64,000 nucleotides of DNA. Origin: CAXBCP01 sp963974055. Its GTDB lineage: Bacteria > Pseudomonadota > Alphaproteobacteria > MPNO01 > UBA830. Each line of letters opens with the position of its first letter. Position 1 is the first letter of the stretch. The stretch covers positions 186,001 to 250,000 of the forward strand of contig CAXBCP010000003.1 of NCBI GenBank assembly GCA_963974055.1. Reading direction: 5' to 3'. Positions 24,578 to 34,798 of this stretch are shown piece by piece. Below the pieces are notes generated by a model. It had not been told where the DNA came from. It did no database searches and saw nothing but the letters and a program-made list of their open reading frames with translations. The translations under genes and the position numbers were made by a program.

Positions 24578-25846
24578 ATGGAATTGAGACGTGTTGTCGT
24601 AACCGGTATCGGTGCCGTCACCCCCCTGGGGGCCGGCGTCGATAATGTCTGGGGACGGATACTGAATGCCGAATCCGGCGCAACCGGTATCCAGTCGTTT
24701 GACGTCAGCGATCTCGCGGCAAAAATCGCCTGCGAGGTTCCCATTGGCGAAAGCGAGAGCGGATCGTTCAATCCGGATGAACATGTCTCTCCGAAAGACC
24801 AGCGGAAGATGGGCAAGTTCATCGTTTTCGCGATGGGTGCGGCGGCGGAAGCGATCGAGGATTCCGGCTGGAAGCCCGAGTCCGATGAGGATGCCGAACG
24901 TACAGGCGTCATGATCGGATCCGGGATCGGCGGGCTGGAAACGATCGCTGAAGCAGCCCTGCTGCTCGAGGAAAAAGGTCCGCGACGCGTATCGCCGTTC
25001 TTTATTCCGTCCAGCCTGATCAACCTGGCGTCCGGCCAGGTATCGATCCGGTACGGCTTCAAGGGGCCCAACCATGCGCCGGTGACGGCATGCTCGACCG
25101 GTGCGCACGCGATCGGAGATGCTTCGCGCCTTATCGCCTTCGGGGATGCGGACGTGATGGTCGCCGGCGGTGCCGAAGCGGCTGTCTGCCGTCTTGGGAT
25201 TGCAGGGTTCGCGGCGGCGCGCGCCCTGTCCACGAATTTCAATGACGATCCCACCCGGGGCTCGCGGCCCTGGGACAAAGACCGCGACGGCTTCGTCATG
25301 GGCGAAGGCGCCGGTGTCGTGGTGCTCGAGGAATACGAACACGCCAAGGCCCGCGGCGCGACCATTTATGCCGAAGTTGCAGGTTACGGCCTTTCGGGGG
25401 ATGCCTATCACATCACGTCGCCGCCCGCGGATGGCAATGGCGGATTCCGGGCGATGAAATCCGCCCTGCGCAACGCCGGCATGAACCTCGATGATATCGA
25501 TTATATCAATGCCCACGGGACATCCACGCCGGTCGGCGATGAGATCGAACTCGGCGCCGTGAAGCGCCTGTTCGGAGACCACGCCTATAAATTGTCCATG
25601 TCATCGACCAAGTCGGCGATCGGCCATCTGCTCGGTGCGGCTGGTGCGGTCGAGGCGATTTTTTCGGTGAAAGCGATCCAGGACAGCGTGGCACCGCCGA
25701 CGCTCAATCTTGAAAACCCGTCGGAGGGTTGCGATATCGATCTCGTTCCCCTGCAGGCCAAAGAACGGCCGATCAAGGTGGCGCTGTCGAACTCGTTCGG
25801 TTTCGGCGGCACCAACGCCTCGGTCATTTTCAAACAGGCGTCCTGA
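24578..25846 (+). CDS. fabF: 3-oxoacyl-ACP synthase II
   Basis: A 422-residue condensing enzyme that extends acyl-ACP with malonyl-ACP. The catalytic Cys172 lies in TACSTGAHAIG, with His313 in NAHGTSTPVGD, Lys345 and His350 in STKSAIGHLLGAAGA. The protein starts at MELRRVVVTGIGAVTPLG. The ATG at 24578 is chosen because upstream in-frame TTG and GTG codons would add residues not seen in the family. It sits after acpP as in the standard fabD-fabG-acpP-fabF order. Confidence 0.97.
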   Translation: MELRRVVVTGIGAVTPLGAGVDNVWGRILNAESGATGIQSFDVSDLAAKIACEVPIGESESGSFNPDEHVSPKDQRKMGKFIVFAMGAAAEAIEDSGWKPESDEDAERTGVMIGSGIGGLETIAEAALLLEEKGPRRVSPFFIPSSLINLASGQVSIRYGFKGPNHAPVTACSTGAHAIGDASRLIAFGDADVMVAGGAEAAVCRLGIAGFAAARALSTNFNDDPTRGSRPWDKDRDGFVMGEGAGVVVLEEYEHAKARGATIYAEVAGYGLSGDAYHITSPPADGNGGFRAMKSALRNAGMNLDDIDYINAHGTSTPVGDEIELGAVKRLFGDHAYKLSMSSTKSAIGHLLGAAGAVEAIFSVKAIQDSVAPPTLNLENPSEGCDIDLVPLQAKERPIKVALSNSFGFGGTNASVIFKQAS

Positions 25847-25852
25847 TCCGGA

Positions 25853-26839
<987 letters not shown>

Positions 26840-26855
26840 AACAGAAATGCAGGTT

Positions 26856-27617
26856 TCAGGAATGACCCGGCCGGGGCCGCAGTGCCCGGTCGCGCAGGCT
26901 TGCCGGTAAAGTTGCGATCAGCCGGACGGCAAGATACATCGGGAACGGAAAGGCGATGCGGCCCCGGTTACGGTGCAGCCTGTTGACGATAAGCCGGGCC
27001 GCCCGGTCCGCATCCATCAGGAATGGCATCGGGAACCGGTTGACGTCAGTCATCGGCGACCGGACAAAGCCCGGGCAGATCACGGAAACCCGGATGTTGT
27101 CGGGCGCAAGATCGCGCCGCAGGGTTTCGCCCCAGACCCGCACAGCCGCCTTGGACGCGCAATAGGCCTGTGCGCCGGGAATACCGACAAATCCCGCCAG
27201 TGACGACATGATGGCGATCTGGCCCCGTCGCCGCGATTGCATCCTGTCGATGGCGGGCCGCACGACGTTGCGGACACCGTCGATATTGACCGTCAGAATC
27301 GCCCGCGCCTGGTCAGCACTTTCGCCGCCGCGGCCGGTACCGGCCGAAACACCGGCATTTGCGATCAGCAGGCCGATAGGCGAGCAGTCGTCTGCAGCGT
27401 TTATCCAGTCGGCCGCAGCCTGGGCGTCGGTAACATCGAAAACTGTTATAGCCGTTTCCGCGCCGGCGTCCCTGCAGGCACGGGCTGTCGCGGCGAGCCG
27501 GTCCGGATCGCGGCCCGCCAGGGACAGCCGTACCCCCGGTGCGGCATACGCCGCGGCAAGGGCCGCGCCGATCCCGCCGGAGGCGCCTGTGATTAATATA
27601 TGTCGGGGACCCGGCAT
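26856..27617 (-). CDS. Short-chain dehydrogenase (SDR family)
   Basis: A 253-residue SDR. The TGASGGIG motif starts at residue 10, NAG is at 87-89, Ser138/139, Tyr152 and Lys156 (YCASK) complete the active site. The C-terminus is basic and hydrophobic (FPFPMYLAVRLIATLPASLRDR), as in the membrane-associated DltE/YciK-like SDRs. Convergent with mltG, 16 bases between stops, and divergent from yicC. Substrate unknown. Confidence 0.85.
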   Translation of the reverse strand: MPGPRHILITGASGGIGAALAAAYAAPGVRLSLAGRDPDRLAATARACRDAGAETAITVFDVTDAQAAADWINAADDCSPIGLLIANAGVSAGTGRGGESADQARAILTVNIDGVRNVVRPAIDRMQSRRRGQIAIMSSLAGFVGIPGAQAYCASKAAVRVWGETLRRDLAPDNIRVSVICPGFVRSPMTDVNRFPMPFLMDADRAARLIVNRLHRNRGRIAFPFPMYLAVRLIATLPASLRDRALRPRPGHS

Positions 27618-27800
27618 CTATTCCGTTGTGGCTGTTGTGACGACATTCAGGACCGAAGATGATAAAACGGATGGAGCATAACGGGGCGGCCGGGCGGTTG
27701 CTATCGGCCCGGTTTTTCGCTTTGGAATTTTGACTATAGAAGCCGGCCGGTGTCGGCGCATACGATCGCCAAAAGGCGATAACGGAATGAGAGGGTATCG

Positions 27801-28685
27801 GTGGCGGTTACGAGTATGACGGGGTTCGCGCGGGTGGATGGTGCCGCAGCGGGATATACCTGGGTGTGGGAAGTCAAAAGCGTGAATTCGAAGGGTCTCG
27901 ACCTGCGATTTCGCTTGCCGCACGGGTTCGATCATATCGAGGCCGCGGCACGCAAACTCGGCGGCGAGAAATTCGCAAGAGGCAACCTGTCGATAAACCT
28001 GACGCTGCAGCGCCCCGAACGGCCTCCGGCGCTCGAAGTGAACCGCGAGGTGCTGGAACAGATGATCTCGCTCGCCGCCGAATTTAAAGGCGCCCGGGAA
28101 AAGGTCGATGTCGAAACGCTTCTGGCGCTTCGCGGCGTGGTCGAGGTCGTTGAAAACCAGGAAGAAGACGAAGCGGAGATTTCGGCGCGCGATACCGCGA
28201 TCGTCGACGGGTTCGATGGCCTGATGAACGCGCTTGCCGCCGCCCGCGCCGCCGAGGGCGCCCGCCTCGCGGTGGTGGTTGAAGAGCACGTGGATGAAAT
28301 AGACTCTCTGACTACACAGGCGGCAGAGCTCGCGGAAATGCAGCCGGCCAGGCGTGCGGAACGGTTCAGGAGCCAGCTTGACGAGCTGCTCGGTGGCGAC
28401 AGCCCGGTTTCCGAAGACCGCCTTGCGCAGGAAATCGCGCTGATTGTCGCCCGTGGCGATATCCGTGAAGAACTCGACCGGCTCGTTGCTCATGTCGGCG
28501 CGGCGCGGGATCTTATGGGGGATGGCGGTGCGGTCGGGCGACGCCTGGATTTTCTGTGTCAGGAATTCAACCGCGAGGCCAATACCCTGTGCTCCAAATC
28601 GTCCAATCTCGAACTGACCCGGATCGGACTTGCTCTGAAGGCGGCGATCGAGCGCCTGCGCGAACAGATCCAGAATATCGAATAG
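27801..28685 (+). CDS. YicC-family endoribonuclease
   Basis: A 294-residue YicC protein, a family shown in other bacteria to include endoribonucleases. The N-terminus (TSMTGFARV, WEVKSVNSKGLDLRFRLP) and the C-terminal DUF1732 part (LDFLCQEFNREANTLCSKS, ALKAAIERLREQIQNIE) are diagnostic. The start is GTG at 27801 with GAGAGGG upstream. It runs straight into gmk, 7 bases later, the usual yicC-gmk pairing of alphaproteobacteria. Confidence 0.93.
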   Translation: MAVTSMTGFARVDGAAAGYTWVWEVKSVNSKGLDLRFRLPHGFDHIEAAARKLGGEKFARGNLSINLTLQRPERPPALEVNREVLEQMISLAAEFKGAREKVDVETLLALRGVVEVVENQEEDEAEISARDTAIVDGFDGLMNALAAARAAEGARLAVVVEEHVDEIDSLTTQAAELAEMQPARRAERFRSQLDELLGGDSPVSEDRLAQEIALIVARGDIREELDRLVAHVGAARDLMGDGGAVGRRLDFLCQEFNREANTLCSKSSNLELTRIGLALKAAIERLREQIQNIE

Positions 28686-28692
28686 GAATACG

Positions 28693-29337
28693 ATGACAGG
28701 GAATAACGAAAGCATAGAACGCCGCGGGCTGATGTTCGTGATGTCATCGCCGTCGGGCGCGGGGAAGACGACGATCTCGCGCCTGTTGCTCGAACGCGAC
28801 AGTGATATTTCGCTTTCGGTTTCCGTCACCACCAGGCCGCCCCGTCCGGGGGAAGTCGATGGCAGAGACTATTTCTTTATCGATCCGACGGAGTTCAACC
28901 TGATGCTCAACCGGCAGGAACTGCTGGAGCACGCAAAGGTGTTCGATCATTATTACGGTACGCCGAAAGGTCACGTCGAAGAGGCGCTCGCTGCCGGCAG
29001 GGACGTTCTGTTCGATATCGACTGGCAGGGAGAACAGCAGCTGAAGCAGGCGGCGCGGAACGACCTCGCCAGCGTGTTCATCCTGCCGCCTTCGACCGAG
29101 GAACTGGCAAGGCGGCTCCAGCAGCGCGCGCAGGACCCCGCCGACGTCGTTGCAGCGCGCATGGCGAAGGCGCCCGACGAAATCAGTCACTGGCCCGAAT
29201 ACGACTACATCATCGTCAATCACGACATCGAGGAAAGCGTTACCAAGGTGCAGGCGATCCTCGTTGCGGAACGGCTGAAACGCGAACGTCAGGTCGGGCT
29301 TACAGCTTTCGTGAAGCGCCTGCGGGAGTGGCGCTGA
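28693..29337 (+). CDS. gmk: Guanylate kinase
   Basis: A 214-residue enzyme that phosphorylates GMP to GDP. The P-loop SSPSGAGKTT (18-27), the GMP-binding TTRPPRPGEVDGRDYFF and the segment DVLFDIDWQGEQQL are standard. It lies 7 bases after yicC and ends 4 bases before the convergent rsmA gene. Confidence 0.97.
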   Translation: MTGNNESIERRGLMFVMSSPSGAGKTTISRLLLERDSDISLSVSVTTRPPRPGEVDGRDYFFIDPTEFNLMLNRQELLEHAKVFDHYYGTPKGHVEEALAAGRDVLFDIDWQGEQQLKQAARNDLASVFILPPSTEELARRLQQRAQDPADVVAARMAKAPDEISHWPEYDYIIVNHDIEESVTKVQAILVAERLKRERQVGLTAFVKRLREWR

Positions 29338-29340
29338 CGG

Positions 29341-30204
29341 TTAATTCCGGCTTGCCGCCCGCTCCTGTTCGAGCGACCGCGCAAGCGCGCAGAATCCTTT
29401 TATTCCGACGGTTTCGGCCCGCGCTTCGGGCGCAATTCCCGCAGCGGTCAGGGTTTTCTGAGGATCGGTGAATATGCCTTTCAGGGCGGCACGCAGCATT
29501 TTGCGCCGCTGGCCGAATGCAGCTGCAACGACTTCTTCGAGAATATCCGGATCGGCCGCGGCAAGCGGTTCCGCCCGCGGGACGAGTTCGACCACCGTGG
29601 ACGCCACCTTCGGCGCCGGCGTGAAGGCGCGTGGCGGCAGGTTGAACAGCGGCCGGACATCGCATCGCCACTGGGCGGCCACGGAAAGCCGTCCGTAGGC
29701 CTTGGGACCCGGCCGGGCGGCCAGCCGGTCGGCGACTTCGCTCTGGAACATCAGCACGAAACGGTCGAACAGGTCTATCCGTTTGAGCCAGCCGATCAGC
29801 AACGGCGTTGAAATATTATAGGGGAGGTTCGCCACCACCCGCAGCGGACCGAACCTGTCCGCCAGCGCATCGATATCGAGGGTCATGGCGTCCGCGGCGA
29901 GAATATGCAGCCGCCCGTCCGCGACGGCGGCGATTTCGCCGAGCGCGGAGATGCAGCGATCGTCTCGTTCGACGGCGATAACCGTGGCTGCGCCTTCTTC
30001 GAGCAGCGCGCGGGTCAGTCCGCCGGGACCCGGTCCGATTTCGAGCACGGTGGCATCCGCCAGCGACCCCGCCGCACGGGCGATACGGCGCGTAATATTC
30101 AGGTCGAGCAGAAAATTCTGTCCCAGCGAGCGGCGGGCGGCGAGACCGTGCGCTTTTATAACGTCGCGCAGGGGGGGCAGCGCACCAATGGCGCTGGCAT
30201 CCAC
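29341..30204 (-). CDS. rsmA: 16S rRNA dimethyladenosine transferase (KsgA)
   Basis: A 287-residue methyltransferase that dimethylates the two adjacent adenosines in the 3'-end hairpin of 16S rRNA during subunit assembly. QNFLLD near residue 29, the SAM motif VLEIGPGPGGLTRAL and the catalytic NLPYNIST motif are clear. GTG at 30202-30204 is chosen as start, 10 bases after the pdxA stop. Upstream codons overlap pdxA. It is the last gene of the lptF-lptG-lptD-surA-pdxA-rsmA operon and convergent with gmk. Confidence 0.95.
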   Translation of the reverse strand: MDASAIGALPPLRDVIKAHGLAARRSLGQNFLLDLNITRRIARAAGSLADATVLEIGPGPGGLTRALLEEGAATVIAVERDDRCISALGEIAAVADGRLHILAADAMTLDIDALADRFGPLRVVANLPYNISTPLLIGWLKRIDLFDRFVLMFQSEVADRLAARPGPKAYGRLSVAAQWRCDVRPLFNLPPRAFTPAPKVASTVVELVPRAEPLAAADPDILEEVVAAAFGQRRKMLRAALKGIFTDPQKTLTAAGIAPEARAETVGIKGFCALARSLEQERAASRN

Positions 30205-30214
30205 GGGTTGGCGG

Positions 30215-31240
30215 TCAGGCAAGGGCGTTGTCGGATGACGTGCGCGCCCGGCAGGCAGCGATCTCGCCTGCCATCCGGATGGCCGATACCAGGCTGGTCG
30301 GGTTCGCGGTTGCGGTCCCCGCAATATTATAGGCCGTTCCGTGATCCGGGGAGGTTCTTACAAAGGGAAGCCCGACAGTCACATTGACCCCGTTGTCGAA
30401 ATCAAGGGTTTTCATCGGAATCAGCGCCTGATCGTGATACATGCAGACGGCGGCGTCATAGGTCGCACGGGCCGCGGGGTGGAACATCGTATCTCCGGCG
30501 AGAGGGCCGCGGATGTCGGCGCCCGTCGCAGCCGCTTCGGCGATCGCCGGGGCGATAATGTCTATTTCTTCCCGTCCCATATGGCCTGCTTCGCCTGCAT
30601 GGGGGTTTAGCCCCGAAACCGCGACCCGCGGTCTTTCGATTCCGAAATCGGATATCAGGGCGGCTATGGTCACTTTCAGCGTTCGTACGATTTCTTCACG
30701 GGTGAGTGCGGCGATTGCGTCTTGAAGAGACAGGTGGATCGTGACCGGCACCACCTTCAGGCTGGGCCCGGCCAGCAGCATGATTGGCGGTGCTGACAGG
30801 CCTGCGCGTTCGCCGAGATATTCGGTGTGGCCCGGCGAGGTGAAGCCCGCGTCGTACAGTCGGCTTTTCTGGATGGGGTTTGTCGCCATGCCCGCGACGC
30901 TCCCGGCGCGTGCGGCATCGATTGCGCGGTCAATCGATTCGATCACCATAGACCCGTCGGCGGTGCTGTCGTCTCCTGGCAGTGCATGTACTGGCTTGCT
31001 CAGCCGCAGCACGGGCAGAGCGGTCTTGCAGGCGTCGATCGCGTCCCCGGGGAAGGCGATTTCACTGACCGGGCAGTCGATACCCGTTGTTGCGGCAAGG
31101 CGTTTGAGCCGGTCCGGGTCATCCAGAACGAAAAACGGTGGCAGCGCCGTCCGGTGACGGAGCCAGGTCAGGCAGGTGATTTCTCCGCCGATCCCGGCAG
31201 GGTCGCCCATTGTGACGGCAACGGGGCGATTTGCGGCCAC
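30215..31240 (-). CDS. pdxA: 4-hydroxythreonine-4-phosphate dehydrogenase
   Basis: A 341-residue enzyme of the DXP-dependent vitamin B6 pathway. The N-terminal VTMGDPAGIGGE, the metal-ligand segments PGHTEYLGER, LNPHAGEAGHMG and YHDQALIPMK, and FVRTSPDHGTAYNIAG are family signatures. GTG at 31238-31240 is used as start. It lies 4 bases after the surA stop, and upstream sequence in this frame overlaps surA without homology. The surA-pdxA-rsmA order is standard in proteobacteria. Confidence 0.95.
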   Translation of the reverse strand: MAANRPVAVTMGDPAGIGGEITCLTWLRHRTALPPFFVLDDPDRLKRLAATTGIDCPVSEIAFPGDAIDACKTALPVLRLSKPVHALPGDDSTADGSMVIESIDRAIDAARAGSVAGMATNPIQKSRLYDAGFTSPGHTEYLGERAGLSAPPIMLLAGPSLKVVPVTIHLSLQDAIAALTREEIVRTLKVTIAALISDFGIERPRVAVSGLNPHAGEAGHMGREEIDIIAPAIAEAAATGADIRGPLAGDTMFHPAARATYDAAVCMYHDQALIPMKTLDFDNGVNVTVGLPFVRTSPDHGTAYNIAGTATANPTSLVSAIRMAGEIAACRARTSSDNALA

Positions 31241-31244
31241 CCGG

Positions 31245-32537
31245 TCAGGCCCGGATATCGATGACGGCGGCCAGCCGGATGTCCCGCATATAGCGCCGTG
31301 CGCTGAGGGACATGCGGTCCTGCATAAGGCGATCGGCGATATCGTCGCGTTCGGGGAGCTTGATTTCGCCGCCGCCGCCTTCTCGCCCGCAGACCATGAG
31401 GACGAGAACGCCGCCGGGGGTTTTGACCGGATCGCTGATTTTTCCGGCATCGACGTCTTTCACCACGGCGCGGATTGCCGGCGAGAGGTCGGTCAATGCA
31501 AACTTCCCGAGGTTCGGGGGGCGGGGCGATCCCACTTCCTTGGCCAGATTGCCGAAATCCACGCAGCTTGTCGCTGTGTCGCGTACAGTTTTTGCCAGAT
31601 CGATCTGCGCTTCAATATCGACAGGAGCCGCCGTGCCGGGAAGGGGCAGGAATATCTGCCGGAGGTCGAGCATTACCGGTTTCGCATCGCTTTGGGCGAT
31701 CTTCCGAATGCCCTCCAGCCTCAGTATCCTGTATCCGGTTACGGTCTTGATCGGACTCGACATTGCGCCTTCGGCCATCCCGGGGACAATATCGCGCAGC
31801 GTTCTGTCCAGTTCGGCCTCGTGTATCCACCCGAGGTCGCCGCCGACGGCGGCCGTCGCGCTCTGAGAGAACTGCCGGGCGATGGCGGAAAAACGCGCGC
31901 CGTTTTTGACCTGATCGATAATACGTTCCGCCGTCCTGCGCACATTCGCTTCTTCATCGGGACCATCGACGGCCAGCAGAACTTCGCTCAGCTGATATTC
32001 CGTCTGTCCCTGGCGGTTCTTGATATGCGCGAGCGCTTCGTCGATCTCGTCCTCGCCGATGGTGATCCGTGGCCGGATACGCCGGCCGATCAGCTTTGAC
32101 CAGGCAATACCTGTGCGCAACTGAGCATCCATGGCGGCGAGCGGGACCCGATTTTCCTTCAGAATCCGTTCCAGTCCGCCTTTCGGCATATTGTTCTGTT
32201 TCTCGATGGTCAGTTTTGCGCGTTCAATATCGCGGTTGCTGACCGATATATTGCGGCGCTTGGCCTCCTGAAATTGCAGACGTTCGTCGATAAGCGTCCG
32301 CAACACCTGATTCCGGATCCGGCGGCGCGTATCCACGTTATCCGGCAGTCGTGTTGAAAACAAAACAAGGCGGATTCGCGATTCGAGGTCATAGGCGGTG
32401 ATCAGTTCGTCGTTGACGATCGCTGCAATCCGCTGCACCGACTGGGCCTTTGCTGGTGCAAGCGTCGCAAAGACAGCCATTGCCGCGCAAAGCGTCATCG
32501 CAATCGCTGAAGTTCTGAATGTCATCGCCATCGTCAT
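31245..32537 (-). CDS. surA: Periplasmic peptidyl-prolyl isomerase/chaperone SurA
   Basis: A 430-residue exported chaperone for outer-membrane proteins. A signal peptide (about 1-31, ending APAKAQ) precedes the SurA N-domain (RIAAIVNDELITAYDLESRI). One clear parvulin domain lies at about 175-275 (YQLSEVLLAV, FSQSATAAVGGDLGWI). A second, weaker parvulin-like segment follows (QIFLPLPGTA). ATG at 32535-32537 is preferred because it gives a normal signal peptide. An upstream ATG at 32594 would put 19 residues before it. It lies between lptD and pdxA, as in E. coli. Confidence 0.93.
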   Translation of the reverse strand: MTMAMTFRTSAIAMTLCAAMAVFATLAPAKAQSVQRIAAIVNDELITAYDLESRIRLVLFSTRLPDNVDTRRRIRNQVLRTLIDERLQFQEAKRRNISVSNRDIERAKLTIEKQNNMPKGGLERILKENRVPLAAMDAQLRTGIAWSKLIGRRIRPRITIGEDEIDEALAHIKNRQGQTEYQLSEVLLAVDGPDEEANVRRTAERIIDQVKNGARFSAIARQFSQSATAAVGGDLGWIHEAELDRTLRDIVPGMAEGAMSSPIKTVTGYRILRLEGIRKIAQSDAKPVMLDLRQIFLPLPGTAAPVDIEAQIDLAKTVRDTATSCVDFGNLAKEVGSPRPPNLGKFALTDLSPAIRAVVKDVDAGKISDPVKTPGGVLVLMVCGREGGGGEIKLPERDDIADRLMQDRMSLSARRYMRDIRLAAVIDIRA

Positions 32538-32607
32538 AACTGGCCTGCTCGAATTTTCATGGACTATATATCGTCGGATGCAGGGTAGGTTCAATGGCTT
32601 AACCGGT

Positions 32608-34797
32608 TCAGTTGGCGCCTGTCGATGTTGTTACCTCTCCCAGGGTCTTGAAAACGATCCGGAACAATATCGTATCCGACGGCTGGATATCCCGGTCGCG
32701 GGTAAAGGTTCTGGAGTAATCGACCCGGAAATCGAAGCAGTCGTCCTCGTAGTTCAGAAAGGCACCATGGCGAAGCGATCCGCCGCCGCTGGTCAGGTCG
32801 CGCCGCGTATTCGCCCCGAACCGCCAGCGGTCGGTTACCTGCGACGAAAAGCCGAACGTTATTTCCTCGCGATCGCGGAATTCGTCCTCCGGATCAAGGA
32901 TATCGGACAGGTTCTGTTGATCGATGGACAGATAGTTGACGTTAAAACGCAGGGCATCGACGCCAACCGTCGCCTGTACCTCGTTCCGGCGCGGCGAAAA
33001 ACTGTCTTTATCGAGCCTGAAACGGTACAGCGCATTCACGTAGCGGGTCGGCGAAATCTCGACTCTGCCGACGATATCGGAAAAATGCTCGTCGAGTCCG
33101 GTGTCCTCGCCGAAGTCGCTGTCGTCGTCGAGGCGGAAACTTTGCCCGATAAAAAAAGAACTGAACCCGTTGTTCAGGCCGAACACGCCGCTGTTGAGCC
33201 CATAGTTAATGCGGGGTCCGCCCTCGACGCGGTCGATACCGCCGAATCTGTTTTCGGAAAACAGGTTCGTGTCGTCGAATTCGAAGCTCAGGCTGTCTTC
33301 ATTGGGAATGCGGTCATGGTTTTGTCCGCTGGGTGCCAGGATTACGCCGACCATCGGCTCCACAATCTGGGTGAAGCGATCTTCCCGTCGGGCAAGCGGC
33401 AGCCTCCATTCCACGCCTGCCTGGGGGAAAACGCGCCCGGTGACGCCCGATATCGTATTCGATGGCGCGTCGCTTTCCGGAAGATCGTTTACCCAATAGG
33501 CGTCTGTCTGCAGAGATGCAAAGACGCGGTAGACCTCTCCCAGTCGACTGATATAGGGCAGTTCCCATTTCGTCTTGCCGGACAATCGCCGGGTGTCGGC
33601 CCCGTCGGTGCGGGTCAGCGCAAGCACGTTGGCATCGAGCTTCCAGATTCCGCCGTGCCGCGCCGGTTCGCCGACGTAATTGAAGTCGAGCTTCGGGAAC
33701 ACGATAGGCGTGTTCCCTTCATCGTCGGTTGACCGTAGCCCCTTGAAATAATAGGCGTTCGCCGATGCATAGTTCCGCCCGCGGAAACCTTCGGTAAACA
33801 ACCGGTTCTCAAGCGTGTCGGGAGACTCGAAATTATACCGTCGCAGGTAGGTGTCGTCCGTCGCGAGGTGAATATCAGCGCCGCCACGCCATGTCCTGTT
33901 GAAGTCATGACGCAAATTTCCCTTTAGATGGCCGCGGAGTTCGTCCGAGCCGCCGTCATCCGGGGAGCCGTGCGTGATACTTGCCTGTAACTTGTATTCA
34001 CTGTCACTAAGCCGGTGCCGGAACTCGCCCGCGCCGACGATTCCCTCCCCTGTGGTTACAAGCGGGGCAAGCGTGGCGTCCATGTTGTGCCCGAGATCGA
34101 TGTAATACGGCGTGCTTACCGTCGTGCCGAGGTCGCTACTGCTTCCGTAGGTCGGCACCAGAAACCCTGTTCGCCGTTCCACGGTCGGGTCGGGGTGCGA
34201 CAGGAACGGGGTGTACATCACCGGAATGCCGTAAAATTCGAGATAGGCATCGCGATAGGTAACGTCCTTGGTTTCCTGATCGTGGGTAATCTTGTACGCC
34301 TTGACCTGCCAAATCGGGGCACTGGTCGGATCTTTTTCGCACAGCTTGCAGGGCGAATAGACGCCTTTGCGGAATTCTGTCCGCCGGCCGCCGGTCCGCT
34401 GGCCGCCGACCGCGGCGATACGCGAATTGTCTGTCAGGCGGACCCGCATGTTCTCGATAACGCCGTTTCGCATATTGCCGGTCAGTTCGACATGGTCTGC
34501 GAAGATAACCTCTCCCGTCGGTTCAAGCAGGCTCACATTGCCGCTCGCGGTTACCGTGTCGGTACGCTGGTTGTAGCTGACGCTGTCGGCGAGGAGCGTC
34601 CGGCCTTCCTGTGAAAATTCGACGTTACCGGTTGCGACGATCAGTCCGATTTTCTGTTCGTTCCGAAGCTGGTCCGCCTTGAAGAGAACGGGGGCATTCG
34701 TCTGGACCGCCACGCGGGATTGCGCCGCAGCGTGCAGTGACCACGTGTTCAATGCTGCGGCAACGATCGCCCAGACAAACAGGCCCCACCGTTTCAA
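32608..34797 (-). CDS. lptD: LPS-assembly outer membrane protein LptD
   Basis: A 729-residue outer-membrane barrel that inserts lipopolysaccharide into the outer leaflet. A signal peptide (1-25) precedes an LptA-like domain (FKADQLRNEQKIGLIVATGNVEF) and the barrel. Cys150 and Cys153 (SPCKLC) and Cys687 near the end (DDCFDF) correspond to the disulfide-forming cysteines of LptD, though only three are found, not four. The start is TTG at 34795-34797, one base after the lptG stop (TAGTTTG). The partner gene lptE is not in the window. Confidence 0.93.
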   Translation of the reverse strand: MKRWGLFVWAIVAAALNTWSLHAAAQSRVAVQTNAPVLFKADQLRNEQKIGLIVATGNVEFSQEGRTLLADSVSYNQRTDTVTASGNVSLLEPTGEVIFADHVELTGNMRNGVIENMRVRLTDNSRIAAVGGQRTGGRRTEFRKGVYSPCKLCEKDPTSAPIWQVKAYKITHDQETKDVTYRDAYLEFYGIPVMYTPFLSHPDPTVERRTGFLVPTYGSSSDLGTTVSTPYYIDLGHNMDATLAPLVTTGEGIVGAGEFRHRLSDSEYKLQASITHGSPDDGGSDELRGHLKGNLRHDFNRTWRGGADIHLATDDTYLRRYNFESPDTLENRLFTEGFRGRNYASANAYYFKGLRSTDDEGNTPIVFPKLDFNYVGEPARHGGIWKLDANVLALTRTDGADTRRLSGKTKWELPYISRLGEVYRVFASLQTDAYWVNDLPESDAPSNTISGVTGRVFPQAGVEWRLPLARREDRFTQIVEPMVGVILAPSGQNHDRIPNEDSLSFEFDDTNLFSENRFGGIDRVEGGPRINYGLNSGVFGLNNGFSSFFIGQSFRLDDDSDFGEDTGLDEHFSDIVGRVEISPTRYVNALYRFRLDKDSFSPRRNEVQATVGVDALRFNVNYLSIDQQNLSDILDPEDEFRDREEITFGFSSQVTDRWRFGANTRRDLTSGGGSLRHGAFLNYEDDCFDFRVDYSRTFTRDRDIQPSDTILFRIVFKTLGEVTTSTGAN

Positions 34798-34798
34798 A

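Noticed and set aside
26840..26855. Possible terminator between mltG and the convergent SDR gene
   Set aside because: Only 16 bases separate the stops and no stem can be drawn.
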